This document shows, in pieces, positions 1 through 5,781 of a stretch of DNA of 5,781 nt; within the stretch, counting starts at the first letter, position 1; the number at the start of each line of letters is the position of its first letter. Under the pieces are notes generated by a model. It searched no databases, was not told where the DNA came from, and saw only the letters and a program-made list of their open reading frames with translations. Position numbers and translations under genes: made by a program. Origin of the DNA: Devosia sp. (GTDB lineage: Bacteria > Pseudomonadota > Alphaproteobacteria > Rhizobiales > Devosiaceae); assembly GCA_016793415.1 (NCBI GenBank), contig JAEUMC010000650.1, forward strand, positions 1 through 5,781, in the 5' to 3' direction.

Positions 1-5
1 CCTCC

Positions 6-46
6 ACCAGCTTCGCTGGTCCCCCTCCCCCGCCACGCGGGGGAGG
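6..46. repeat. Two adjacent perfect palindromes, probable dispersed intergenic repeat
   Basis: Two perfect hairpins lie side by side. The first has a 6-bp stem (6-11 with 15-20, ACCAGC/GCTGGT) and a TTC loop. The second has a 10-bp stem (24-33 with 37-46, CCTCCCCCGC/GCGGGGGAGG) and a CAC loop. No T-run follows, so this is not a standard intrinsic terminator. The C-rich half followed by its G-rich partner resembles the mosaic palindromic elements found between genes in alphaproteobacteria; that family link is from memory and other copies cannot be checked here. It may fold in the RNA, ending transcription or blocking 3' exonuclease for an upstream gene (plausibly the transporter's binding protein). 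Only the start of the element's surroundings is in the window, so its full length is unknown. Confidence 0.7.
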
Positions 47-100
47 ATCACGGAGAGGCCGGTGAAGGGAACCGACCAATGACTTTCGTTCACGACTCCA

Positions 101-106
101 GAGGAA
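101..106 (+). promoter_or_regulatory. Ribosome binding site for first permease (supports GTG start)
   Basis: GAGGAA lies seven bases before the GTG at 114. It is the only Shine-Dalgarno-like run near that start and supports GTG rather than a later ATG. The leader between the palindromes and this site (47-100) shows no -35/-10 pair that I would defend, so the promoter is probably upstream of the window. Confidence 0.65.
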
Positions 107-113
107 CGCTCGC

Positions 114-998
114 GTGATACGTCCTGCAACGGCTCGCCGCAGCCTGTTGATCTTTGTTCTGCCGGCCCTCGCCATCTACCTGGGCTTTGCGGTGCTGCCG
201 CTGCTGATTTCGATCGGCATGAGCCTGTTCGATACCGGCAAGGCGGGCACCGGCTTTGTCGGGTTGGGCAACTATCTCTACCTGTTCACCCAGCCGGTGG
301 TGAGCGCCCGGTTCTGGAATGCGCTTCTCAACAATTTCAAGTACTTCGCCATTCATGTTGCCGTAGAGATTCCGATCGGGCTGCTGCTTGCGGCGTTGCT
401 CACCGGCGGCACGCTCAATCGCAGCGAGGGGATTTACCGCACGCTGCTGTTCATTCCGGCGACGCTGTCGGTGGTGATCGTCGGGTTCATCTGGCGGCTG
501 ATCATCAACCCGCTCTGGGGCCTCGTCGGGTTCCCGCTGCTCGGCAACCAGCTGACGGCGCTGCCCACCATCTCGCTGATGGGGGTGTGGCAGTATGTCG
601 GCATCCCGATGGTGTTCCTCTATTCGGCGCTGATCGCGGTGCCCAATGACGTGGTCGAGGCGGCGCGTATCGATGGCGCCAGCCCCTGGCGGATCTTCTG
701 GGGTATCAAGTTCCCGCTGATCCTGCCGCAGTTCGGGCTGATCGTGATCCTCACCTTCATCTGGACCTTCAACGGCTTCGACCTGGTGTTCGCGCTCAAC
801 GGCTCGGCGCCCGGCCCGAACTACTCGACCGATATCCTCGGCACGTTCTTTTACCGCACCTTCTTCGGCTCGAGCGGCCAGGTGGCCGACCTCGATCTCG
901 GCGCCACCGTCGCCACCGTGATCTTCACCCTGATGCTGTGCGTCACCGCCGCCTATTTCTGGCTGGTGCAACGCCGGCTCAAAGCGCACGCGGTTTGA
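114..998 (+). CDS. ABC transporter permease, CUT1 sugar-type (MalF/UgpA-like)
   Basis: Inner-membrane permease of a binding-protein-dependent ABC importer, 294 aa, a usual length for MalF/UgpA-type subunits without MalF's large periplasmic loop. Six hydrophobic segments are visible at about residues 11-34, 77-97, 110-131, 153-175, 207-229 and 262-284. The cytoplasmic EAA loop that docks on the ATPase is clear at residues 182-190 (EAARIDGAS), followed by FWGIKFPLILPQ. The start is GTG with GAGGAA seven bases upstream. The second permease begins 11 bases after the stop, so the two should form the membrane heterodimer. The family mostly carries mono- and oligosaccharides, polyols or glycerol-3-phosphate. 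The amine oxidase downstream suggests an amine or amino-polyol substrate, but that is inference. Binding protein and ATPase genes are not in the window. Confidence 0.93.
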   Translation: MIRPATARRSLLIFVLPALAIYLGFAVLPLLISIGMSLFDTGKAGTGFVGLGNYLYLFTQPVVSARFWNALLNNFKYFAIHVAVEIPIGLLLAALLTGGTLNRSEGIYRTLLFIPATLSVVIVGFIWRLIINPLWGLVGFPLLGNQLTALPTISLMGVWQYVGIPMVFLYSALIAVPNDVVEAARIDGASPWRIFWGIKFPLILPQFGLIVILTFIWTFNGFDLVFALNGSAPGPNYSTDILGTFFYRTFFGSSGQVADLDLGATVATVIFTLMLCVTAAYFWLVQRRLKAHAV

Positions 999-1009
999 GG
1001 GGCAGGGGC

Positions 1010-1888
1010 ATGACCACAATGACAACCGAACTCGCCCACGAAGCCCGCCTGAAGCGCGAAAGCCGGCGCTGGAATTTCGAGCGCCTCGCAGTGCACGCCG
1101 TGCTCCTCGCCTTCGTGGCGCTGGCGCTGGGGCCGATCCTCATCGTCATCCTCAATTCGCTGAAGACCACGCCGGCGATCTTCGGCGGAGCGTTCGCGCT
1201 GCCCACCGCCGAGAGCTTCAGCCTCGCCGGTTACGAGCGGGTGCTGACGCGTGGCAACTTCGTCGCCAACTACCGCAACAGCCTGATCGTCACGCTGGTG
1301 TCGGTGGTGCTCACTGTCGGGCTTTCGACGCTGGCGGCGTTCGCGCTGGTCGAATACCGGGTGCGCTTCGTGCCGCTGCTGGCCGGGCTGTTCATCGTCG
1401 GCGTCATGCTGCCGATCAGGCTCGGCACCATCCCGCTGATCCAGATCATGATCGGCCTCAAGCTGATGGATACGCTCTGGGCGCTGATCCTCGTTTACAC
1501 GGCGATGAGCATTCCGCTCGGCGTCACGCTGATGATGACTTACTTCCGCACCGTGCCGACGGAGCTGAAGGAAGCGGCGCGGGTCGACGGGGCGAGCGAG
1601 TTCCGCACCTTCACCATCATCCTGCCGCTGGTGCGGCCGGGGCTCGCGGCGGTCGCTACCGTCACCATGCTGCCGATCTGGAACGACCTGTGGTTCCCGC
1701 TGATCCTCGCGCCGGGCAAGGCCAACCAGACGGTGACGCTGGGGGTGCAGCAGTTCGTCGGCCAGTTCCTCAACGATTATCCGGCGCTGCTTGCGGCGCT
1801 GACGCTCGGCGCCCTGCCGCTGGTCGTCCTCTTCACCATCTTTTCCCGCCAGTTCATCCGCGGGCTCAGCGCCGGCTACGGCAAATGA
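1010..1888 (+). CDS. ABC transporter permease, CUT1 sugar-type (MalG/UgpE-like)
   Basis: Second inner-membrane subunit of the same importer, 292 aa. A short cytoplasmic N-terminus (to about residue 26) precedes hydrophobic segments at about 27-49, 91-113, 121-142, 155-177, 205-227 and 258-278. The EAA loop is at residues 188-196 (EAARVDGAS), followed by FTIILPLVRPGL. The tail FIRGLSAGYGK matches the MalG-type C-terminal signature (family form FVxGLTAGAxKG), which separates it from the MalF-type partner. The frame is open from further upstream (ATG at 938), but that start would lie deep inside the first permease. ATG 1010 is preferred because GAGGGG at 997-1002 precedes it by seven bases; ATG 1019 is a lesser alternative. 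Its stop codon overlaps an ATG (1885) in the amine oxidase frame, which places both in one transcript. Confidence 0.93.
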   Translation: MTTMTTELAHEARLKRESRRWNFERLAVHAVLLAFVALALGPILIVILNSLKTTPAIFGGAFALPTAESFSLAGYERVLTRGNFVANYRNSLIVTLVSVVLTVGLSTLAAFALVEYRVRFVPLLAGLFIVGVMLPIRLGTIPLIQIMIGLKLMDTLWALILVYTAMSIPLGVTLMMTYFRTVPTELKEAARVDGASEFRTFTIILPLVRPGLAAVATVTMLPIWNDLWFPLILAPGKANQTVTLGVQQFVGQFLNDYPALLAALTLGALPLVVLFTIFSRQFIRGLSAGYGK

Positions 1889-1911
1889 GCCAGCATCCCG
1901 AGTTTCGAGAC

Positions 1912-1915
1912 GAGG
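1912..1915 (+). promoter_or_regulatory. Shine-Dalgarno-like site that favours ATG 1924 for the amine oxidase
   Basis: GAGG sits eight bases before ATG 1924. The alternative in-frame ATG at 1885 overlaps the permease stop codon (ATGA) but has no purine-rich run before it; it could still be used by translational coupling. The choice changes the protein by 13 residues. Confidence 0.45.
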
Positions 1916-1923
1916 CGATTGCC

Positions 1924-3909
1924 ATGACGCATGCTCACGAAGGCCACACCCACGCGGCGCACGCCGTTTCCCACGGCGTCGCAGCTCTGCCGCCGCCGCG
2001 CTATCTGCAGGCGCTGGCGCCGCTCAGCCCCAACGAGATCCATGCCGCGGTGGCGGTGATCAAGGCCGATGCCGAGCTCGGACCCGGCGCGCTCTATGGC
2101 AATCTCGATCTGCGCGAGCCGACCCCCGACGAATGGCGCGCCCACTTGGCCGGCACGCAGCTGAAGCGCGAGGCGCGGCTCAACATTTCGCACAAGGATC
2201 GCCCCGGCGTGTGGATGGTGATCGTCTCGCTTGAGACCAACGCGATCGTGTCGCGCCGGCACTTCCCCACCGCCAAATCGGCGTTCCAGGTCGAGCAACT
2301 GCTCGATGTCGAGCGGGTGGTGAAGGCCGATCCGCGCTTCATCGAGGCGTGCCGCAAACGTGGCATCACCGACATGACCGGGGTCTGCGTCGACAGCTGG
2401 TCGGGCGGCAATTTCGGCGATGCGGGCGAGGAGGGCCACATGGTCTCCTATGCCCATTGCTGGCTGCGCCTCTATGCCAACGAGAATTTCTACGCCCACC
2501 CGATCGACGGACTGAACGTCGCGGTCGACGTCAAAACCGGCGAAGTGCTGCGCATCGACGATCATGGCGGCCCGCCGATCCCGATGACCGATATTCCCTA
2601 CGACCCGGAATTCATGCCGCCGGCGCGGGCGCCGCTGAAGCCGCTGAATGTCATCCAGCCCGAGGGCACCAGCTTCACCATGGATGGCCACGCCATCGCC
2701 TGGGACAAGTGGACGCTCGGCATCGGCTTTTCGCCGCGCGACGGCATCATCCTGCACGATATCCGTTATGCCGGCCGGCCGGTGGTGCGCCGCGCGGCGC
2801 TCGGCGAACTGGTGGTGCCCTATGGCTCGCCGGAGCGCGGGCACTATCGCAAGAACATCTTCGATATCGGCGAATACGGCTTCGGCAAGTTCAACCACTC
2901 GTTGAAGCTCGGCTGCGATTGCCTTGGCGCCATTCACTATCTCGACAGTCACTATTGCGGGCTCGATGGCGGGCTGATCAGCATCGAGAAGGGCATCTGC
3001 ATCCATGAGGAAGATACCGGAATCCTCTGGAAGCACTGGGATTTCCGGGCCGACCGCACCGAGCTGCGCCGCGGCCGGCGGCTGGTGATCTCCTGCGTCA
3101 ACACGGTCGGCAATTACGAGTATGCGCAATACTGGTATCTCGACCAGGCCGGCGAGATCAGCTTCGAGGTGAAGGCTACCGGCATCGTCAACACCATGGC
3201 GTGCGAGCCGGGCCGCCCAAGCAAATATGTGAGCGAGATTGCGCCGGGGCTGACAGCGCCGATCCACCAGCACATCTTCTGCGCCCGGCTCGATATGGCG
3301 CTCGACGGGGGTGGCAACAGCCTCGTCGAGGTCAACAGTTTTGCCGAGCCGGTGGGGCCGAACAATCCGCATGGCAACGGCTTCTTCGCCACCGAGACGG
3401 TGCTCAAGACCGAGCTCGAAGCCGGCCGCCGCGCCAGCGCCGAGACTCACCGCACCTGGAAGGTGATCAACCCCAACAAGCTGAACGCCGTGGGGAAACC
3501 CGTCGGCTACCGGCTGCATGCGAGGGATTGCGTCACGCCGTTCCTCGCCGAGAACGGTCCCTCGGGCACGCGCTCCAACTTCGTGCGCAACCATGTGTGG
3601 GTGACGCCCTTCCACCCCGATGAGCGCTATCCGGCGGGCGAGTATGTCTGCAATTCCGATGGCTCGGACGGGCTGGCGGAGATCGTCAAGCAGAACCGGC
3701 CGGTGGAGAATACCGACATCGTCCTCTGGCACTGCTTTGGCCTCCACCACGTGGTGCGGCCGGAGGATTTCCCGGTGCAACCCACCATGTCGGCCGGCTT
3801 TGCGCTGATGCCGTCGGGGTTCTTCAACCTCAACCCCTCCAACGACCTGCCGCGCGAAACCAATACGGCGAGCGTATTGGCCGATGGCAGCATCGCCTGC
3901 CACTGCTGA
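1924..3909 (+). CDS. Copper/topaquinone primary-amine oxidase
   Basis: Oxidises primary amines: R-CH2-NH2 + O2 + H2O gives aldehyde, NH3 and H2O2 (EC 1.4.3.21 type). It has 661 aa from ATG 1924, or 674 from ATG 1885, close to the Arthrobacter globiformis enzyme and without the extra N-terminal domain of E. coli TynA. N2 and N3 domains occupy about residues 34-115 and 125-215; the catalytic domain is about 245-655. The topaquinone precursor is Tyr398 in NTVGNYEY. The catalytic base is Asp314 in FDIGEYGFG, with the gate Tyr300 in VPYG 14 residues before it. Copper ligands are His448 and His450 (IHQHIF) and His609 (GLHHVVRPED). Cys333 and Cys359 match the conserved disulfide pair, 26 residues apart. 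No signal peptide is visible, so a cytoplasmic enzyme is likely. The first 17 residues hold six histidines. The next gene overlaps its stop by one base. The amine substrate cannot be read from the sequence. Confidence 0.96.
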   Translation: MTHAHEGHTHAAHAVSHGVAALPPPRYLQALAPLSPNEIHAAVAVIKADAELGPGALYGNLDLREPTPDEWRAHLAGTQLKREARLNISHKDRPGVWMVIVSLETNAIVSRRHFPTAKSAFQVEQLLDVERVVKADPRFIEACRKRGITDMTGVCVDSWSGGNFGDAGEEGHMVSYAHCWLRLYANENFYAHPIDGLNVAVDVKTGEVLRIDDHGGPPIPMTDIPYDPEFMPPARAPLKPLNVIQPEGTSFTMDGHAIAWDKWTLGIGFSPRDGIILHDIRYAGRPVVRRAALGELVVPYGSPERGHYRKNIFDIGEYGFGKFNHSLKLGCDCLGAIHYLDSHYCGLDGGLISIEKGICIHEEDTGILWKHWDFRADRTELRRGRRLVISCVNTVGNYEYAQYWYLDQAGEISFEVKATGIVNTMACEPGRPSKYVSEIAPGLTAPIHQHIFCARLDMALDGGGNSLVEVNSFAEPVGPNNPHGNGFFATETVLKTELEAGRRASAETHRTWKVINPNKLNAVGKPVGYRLHARDCVTPFLAENGPSGTRSNFVRNHVWVTPFHPDERYPAGEYVCNSDGSDGLAEIVKQNRPVENTDIVLWHCFGLHHVVRPEDFPVQPTMSAGFALMPSGFFNLNPSNDLPRETNTASVLADGSIACHC

Positions 3910-4478
3910 TGTCTCGCACGAGCCCGGTCCCATGGCCCGCCCTCGCCGCCGTCACGGCAGCGACGGCTTTGGGCTGGGCCGGGCTTGTGAGCCTTGGCGC
4001 CGGCGGGATCGAGGCGATCTGCGGTGGCAGTGGGCTGCCATTGGTGCTGGGAACGGCGGTGATGTGGGGGCTGATGGCCGCAACAATGATGCTGCCCTGC
4101 GCCATCCACGATATCGCCGACGCGGCCCGGCACGGTTGGCGCGCCGCGGCGCGGCTGACCCTCGTCTGCATCGCGCCGCCGGCAGGGCTGGCCGTCGGCC
4201 TGGGCCTGGCGCTGACGCCGGTGGCCCTCGGCACCCCGACATTGCTGGCGATGGCCGGCAGCGCCTTGCTCGCCGAGGCAGCGCTGCCGGCCTGGCCGAT
4301 GCGGCTTGGCGCTGCCGTCGCCATGGTCGCCTTGCAACTGATCGGCGGCATGGAGCTCGGCTGGATGGCGCTTTCAGCCATCTGGATGCTGGCCCTGGCG
4401 CTGGCGCCGGCACGCCGGCTGGCCACGGTCGCCGCCGGTGCCATGCTGCTCGGGCTCGCCGTGGCCTGGAGTTTGTGA
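3909..4478 (+). CDS. Small multi-spanning membrane protein, probable short divergent DUF2182
   Basis: This 189-aa, very hydrophobic, Ala/Leu-rich protein has about five or six membrane segments (roughly 9-31, 43-64, 83-105, 108-128, 133-165 and 170-188). The best family clue is residues 53-63, W-G-L-M-A-A-T-M-M-L-P, matching the DUF2182 hallmark WxxMxxAMMLP, plus GGMELGWMALSAIWML near 146-161, which resembles that family's GxMNxxWM segment. DUF2182 proteins are described as predicted metal-binding membrane proteins and are usually about 240-270 aa. This one is shorter and lacks the cysteine-rich middle motif I recall, retaining only scattered Cys38, Cys64 and Cys87 with His67 near the hallmark. 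Its ATG overlaps the oxidase stop (TGATG), implying translational coupling and a role tied to that enzyme, perhaps copper handling. Function is unproven; an unrelated small membrane protein remains possible. Confidence 0.8.
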   Translation: MSRTSPVPWPALAAVTAATALGWAGLVSLGAGGIEAICGGSGLPLVLGTAVMWGLMAATMMLPCAIHDIADAARHGWRAAARLTLVCIAPPAGLAVGLGLALTPVALGTPTLLAMAGSALLAEAALPAWPMRLGAAVAMVALQLIGGMELGWMALSAIWMLALALAPARRLATVAAGAMLLGLAVAWSL

Positions 4479-4503
4479 CGTCCACCGAACGGACGCCGAA
4501 ATG

Positions 4504-4509
4504 AGGAGG
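4504..4509 (+). promoter_or_regulatory. Strong Shine-Dalgarno site for the aldehyde dehydrogenase
   Basis: AGGAGG, a full match to the 16S rRNA anti-Shine-Dalgarno core, lies five bases before ATG 4515. It is the strongest ribosome binding site in the window and suggests the dehydrogenase is translated independently of the genes upstream. An ATG at 4501 is out of frame and is not the start. Confidence 0.8.
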
Positions 4510-4514
4510 AAGGC

Positions 4515-5781
4515 ATGCCGCTCAAATCGATCAACCCGGCGACCGCTGCGCTGATTGCCGAATACCCCGCCGACAGCGCCGCCGAAATCGAGGCAAAGCT
4601 CGCGACGGCCTGGGAGGCGTGGCGAAGCTGGAGCCAGACGCCGCTCGGCGAACGCAGCGCGTTGATGGCGCGGCTCGGCGACCTCTTGGAGCAGCGCGCC
4701 GACGATTACGCCCGGCTGATCACCATGGAGATGGGCAAGCCCATCGGCGAGGCGAAAGCCGAGGTGCTGAAGTCGGCATCGGGCGCCCGGCATTTTGCCG
4801 CCGAAGGCCCGGCCTATCTCGCTGACCAGCCGATCGCGGGCACGCCGTCGCGGGTGCGCTACCAGCCGCTCGGGCCGATTTTCGGCATCATGCCGTGGAA
4901 CCTGCCGTTCTGGCAGGTGCTGCGCTTCTTCATCCCCACGGCGCTGGCCGGCAATGTGGTGCTGGTGAAGCACGCCGAAACGGTGCAGGGGGCGGCCCGC
5001 GCCATCGCGCAGCTGGTGCGCGATGCCGGCGGCCCGGAGGGGCTCTATACCAACCTTGCCATTCCCAACGAGACCATTGCCGATACTGCCCGGCAGATCG
5101 TGCTCGATGACCGGATCCGCGCCGTGACCCTCACCGGCTCCACTGCGGCGGGGCGCGCCGTGGCGGCAGCGGCGGGCTCGGTGGGAAAGAAAGTGGTGCT
5201 CGAGCTCGGCGGCTCGGATGCCTTCGTGGTGTTTGCCGATGCCGATCTCGACAAGGCGGTGACGCTGGGGGTGGTATCGCGCTTCTCCAACAACGCGCAG
5301 AGTTGTATCGCGGCCAAGCGCTTCCTGGTCGAGCGTTCGGTGTTCGACAGCTATGTCGCCCGCTACGCCGCGGCGGCCGGCGCCCTGGTGATCGGCGACC
5401 CTGCCGACCCCGCCACCAAGCTCGGGCCGATGGCGCGGGCCGACCTGGTCGCGACCACCGAGCGGCAGGTGCGCGACGCGGTGGCGGCCGGGGGCAGGGT
5501 GGTGGCCGGTGGCAGGCGGGTGAGCGGGCCGGGCAATTACTACGAGGCGACAGTGATCGTCGGGGCCGACCCGGACGCACCGATCATGCGCGAGGAGTTC
5601 TTCGGCCCGGTGGCGCTGTTCTTCCCGTTCGAGGGCGAGGACGAGGCCGTGCGGCTCGCCAACGCCACCGAATATGGGCTGGGCGGCGCGGTGTGGAGTT
5701 CCGACACCGAACGGGCGCAGCGCGTCGCCGATCGGCTCGAGGCGGGCGCGGTGTTCATCAACGATTTCGTCCGCTCCGACC
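4515..5781 (+). CDS. NAD(P)-dependent aldehyde dehydrogenase, succinate-semialdehyde (Sad/YneI) type, 3' partial
   Basis: Oxidises an aldehyde to the acid using NAD(P)+. The frame is open for 422 codons to the window edge. E. coli Sad/YneI has about 462 residues, so roughly 35-40 are missing. Catalytic Cys264 (NNAQSCIAAKRF), general base Glu230 (VLELGGSD) and Asn129 (MPWNLPFW) are all present, and the Glu-to-Cys spacing of 34 is the family norm. Cofactor residues are Lys152 (LVKHAE), Gly208-Ser209 (TGST) and Glu361 (EEFFGPV). The Sad/YneI subgroup is suggested by the start SINPAT, the KHA after the nucleotide-binding lysine, GNYYEATV, and the ending FINDFVRSD where YneI has a similar ASD stretch. 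It lies 36 bases after the membrane protein gene and has AGGAGG before its ATG. In this operon it probably removes the aldehyde made by the amine oxidase. Succinate semialdehyde itself need not be the substrate. Confidence 0.94.
   Translation, partial: MPLKSINPATAALIAEYPADSAAEIEAKLATAWEAWRSWSQTPLGERSALMARLGDLLEQRADDYARLITMEMGKPIGEAKAEVLKSASGARHFAAEGPAYLADQPIAGTPSRVRYQPLGPIFGIMPWNLPFWQVLRFFIPTALAGNVVLVKHAETVQGAARAIAQLVRDAGGPEGLYTNLAIPNETIADTARQIVLDDRIRAVTLTGSTAAGRAVAAAAGSVGKKVVLELGGSDAFVVFADADLDKAVTLGVVSRFSNNAQSCIAAKRFLVERSVFDSYVARYAAAAGALVIGDPADPATKLGPMARADLVATTERQVRDAVAAGGRVVAGGRRVSGPGNYYEATVIVGADPDAPIMREEFFGPVALFFPFEGEDEAVRLANATEYGLGGAVWSSDTERAQRVADRLEAGAVFINDFVRSD

Noticed and set aside
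57..77. Possible third hairpin in the leader
   Set aside because: Only 4 bp pair (60-63 with 71-74) before a mismatch, too weak to call beside the two perfect stems upstream.
938..1009. Upstream ATG at 938 as the start of the second permease
   Set aside because: It would overlap the first permease by 61 bases and add an Arg-rich extension not expected in MalG-type proteins. ATG 1010 has a suitable Shine-Dalgarno.
90..1025. A 311-codon open frame on the - strand opposite the first permease
   Set aside because: The product is a low-complexity Glu/Arg/Gln/His-rich string, the expected antisense of a hydrophobic permease, and the + strand gene is certain.
1876..3933. A roughly 2-kb open frame on the - strand opposite the amine oxidase
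   Set aside because: It mirrors the codon phase of a gene with all catalytic residues in place. Its product is rich in Arg, His, Asp and Ala with no recognisable domain, typical of antisense frames in GC-rich DNA.
4479..4495. Short inverted repeat CGTCC/GGACG before the dehydrogenase gene, as a terminator or operator
   Set aside because: The stem is only 5 bp with a seven-base loop and no T-run, so it is within chance for this GC content.
3627..4534. Overlapping - and + strand open frames over the DUF2182-like gene
   Set aside because: They are Ala/Arg/Pro-rich without domain signals. The 3909-4478 frame has membrane segments, a family-like motif and a coupled start.
1..5781. CRISPR array, tRNA/rRNA gene, insertion sequence or phage genes
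   Set aside because: No regularly spaced repeats, RNA-gene motifs, transposase domains or terminal repeats were seen; coding regions fill nearly the whole window.

Overview
The window is high-GC, compactly coded DNA and reads as a piece of an alphaproteobacterial chromosome, probably Hyphomicrobiales (a Devosia- or Rhizobium-like heterotroph). The reasons are the GC-rich third codon positions, closely spaced gene borders, maltose-type (CUT1) permeases, and a C-rich double palindrome of the kind scattered between genes in these genomes. The genus is an inference; no RNA gene or phylogenetic marker is present.

Layout, all genes on the + strand. Bases 1-113 are non-coding: two adjacent perfect hairpins (6-20 and 24-46), then a short leader with a Shine-Dalgarno site. 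Two ABC-transporter inner-membrane permeases follow, 114-998 (MalF/UgpA type, GTG start) and 1010-1888 (MalG/UgpE type). Next is a full-length copper/topaquinone primary-amine oxidase (1924-3909, possibly starting at 1885). A small multi-spanning membrane protein that looks like a short, divergent DUF2182 protein (3909-4478) overlaps the oxidase stop codon by one base. The last gene is an aldehyde dehydrogenase of the succinate-semialdehyde dehydrogenase Sad/YneI type (4515 to the window edge), missing roughly its last 35-40 residues.

The gaps between genes run from a 4-base (or 1-base) overlap to 36 bases, with no terminator-like structure after the first gene starts, so 114-5781 is most likely one operon. 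The simplest joint reading is an uptake and oxidation pathway. The permeases, with a binding protein and ATPase encoded outside the window, import a small amine. The amine oxidase converts it to an aldehyde, ammonia and hydrogen peroxide, and the dehydrogenase oxidises the aldehyde to an acid with NAD(P)+. The DUF2182-like protein would be an accessory membrane factor, possibly linked to copper supply. The enzyme assignments rest on visible catalytic residues. The substrate, and the link between a sugar-type transporter and an amine oxidase, are inferred from gene order.

Long antisense open frames opposite these genes, including one of about 2 kb opposite the oxidase, are by-products of GC-rich codon usage and are not annotated.
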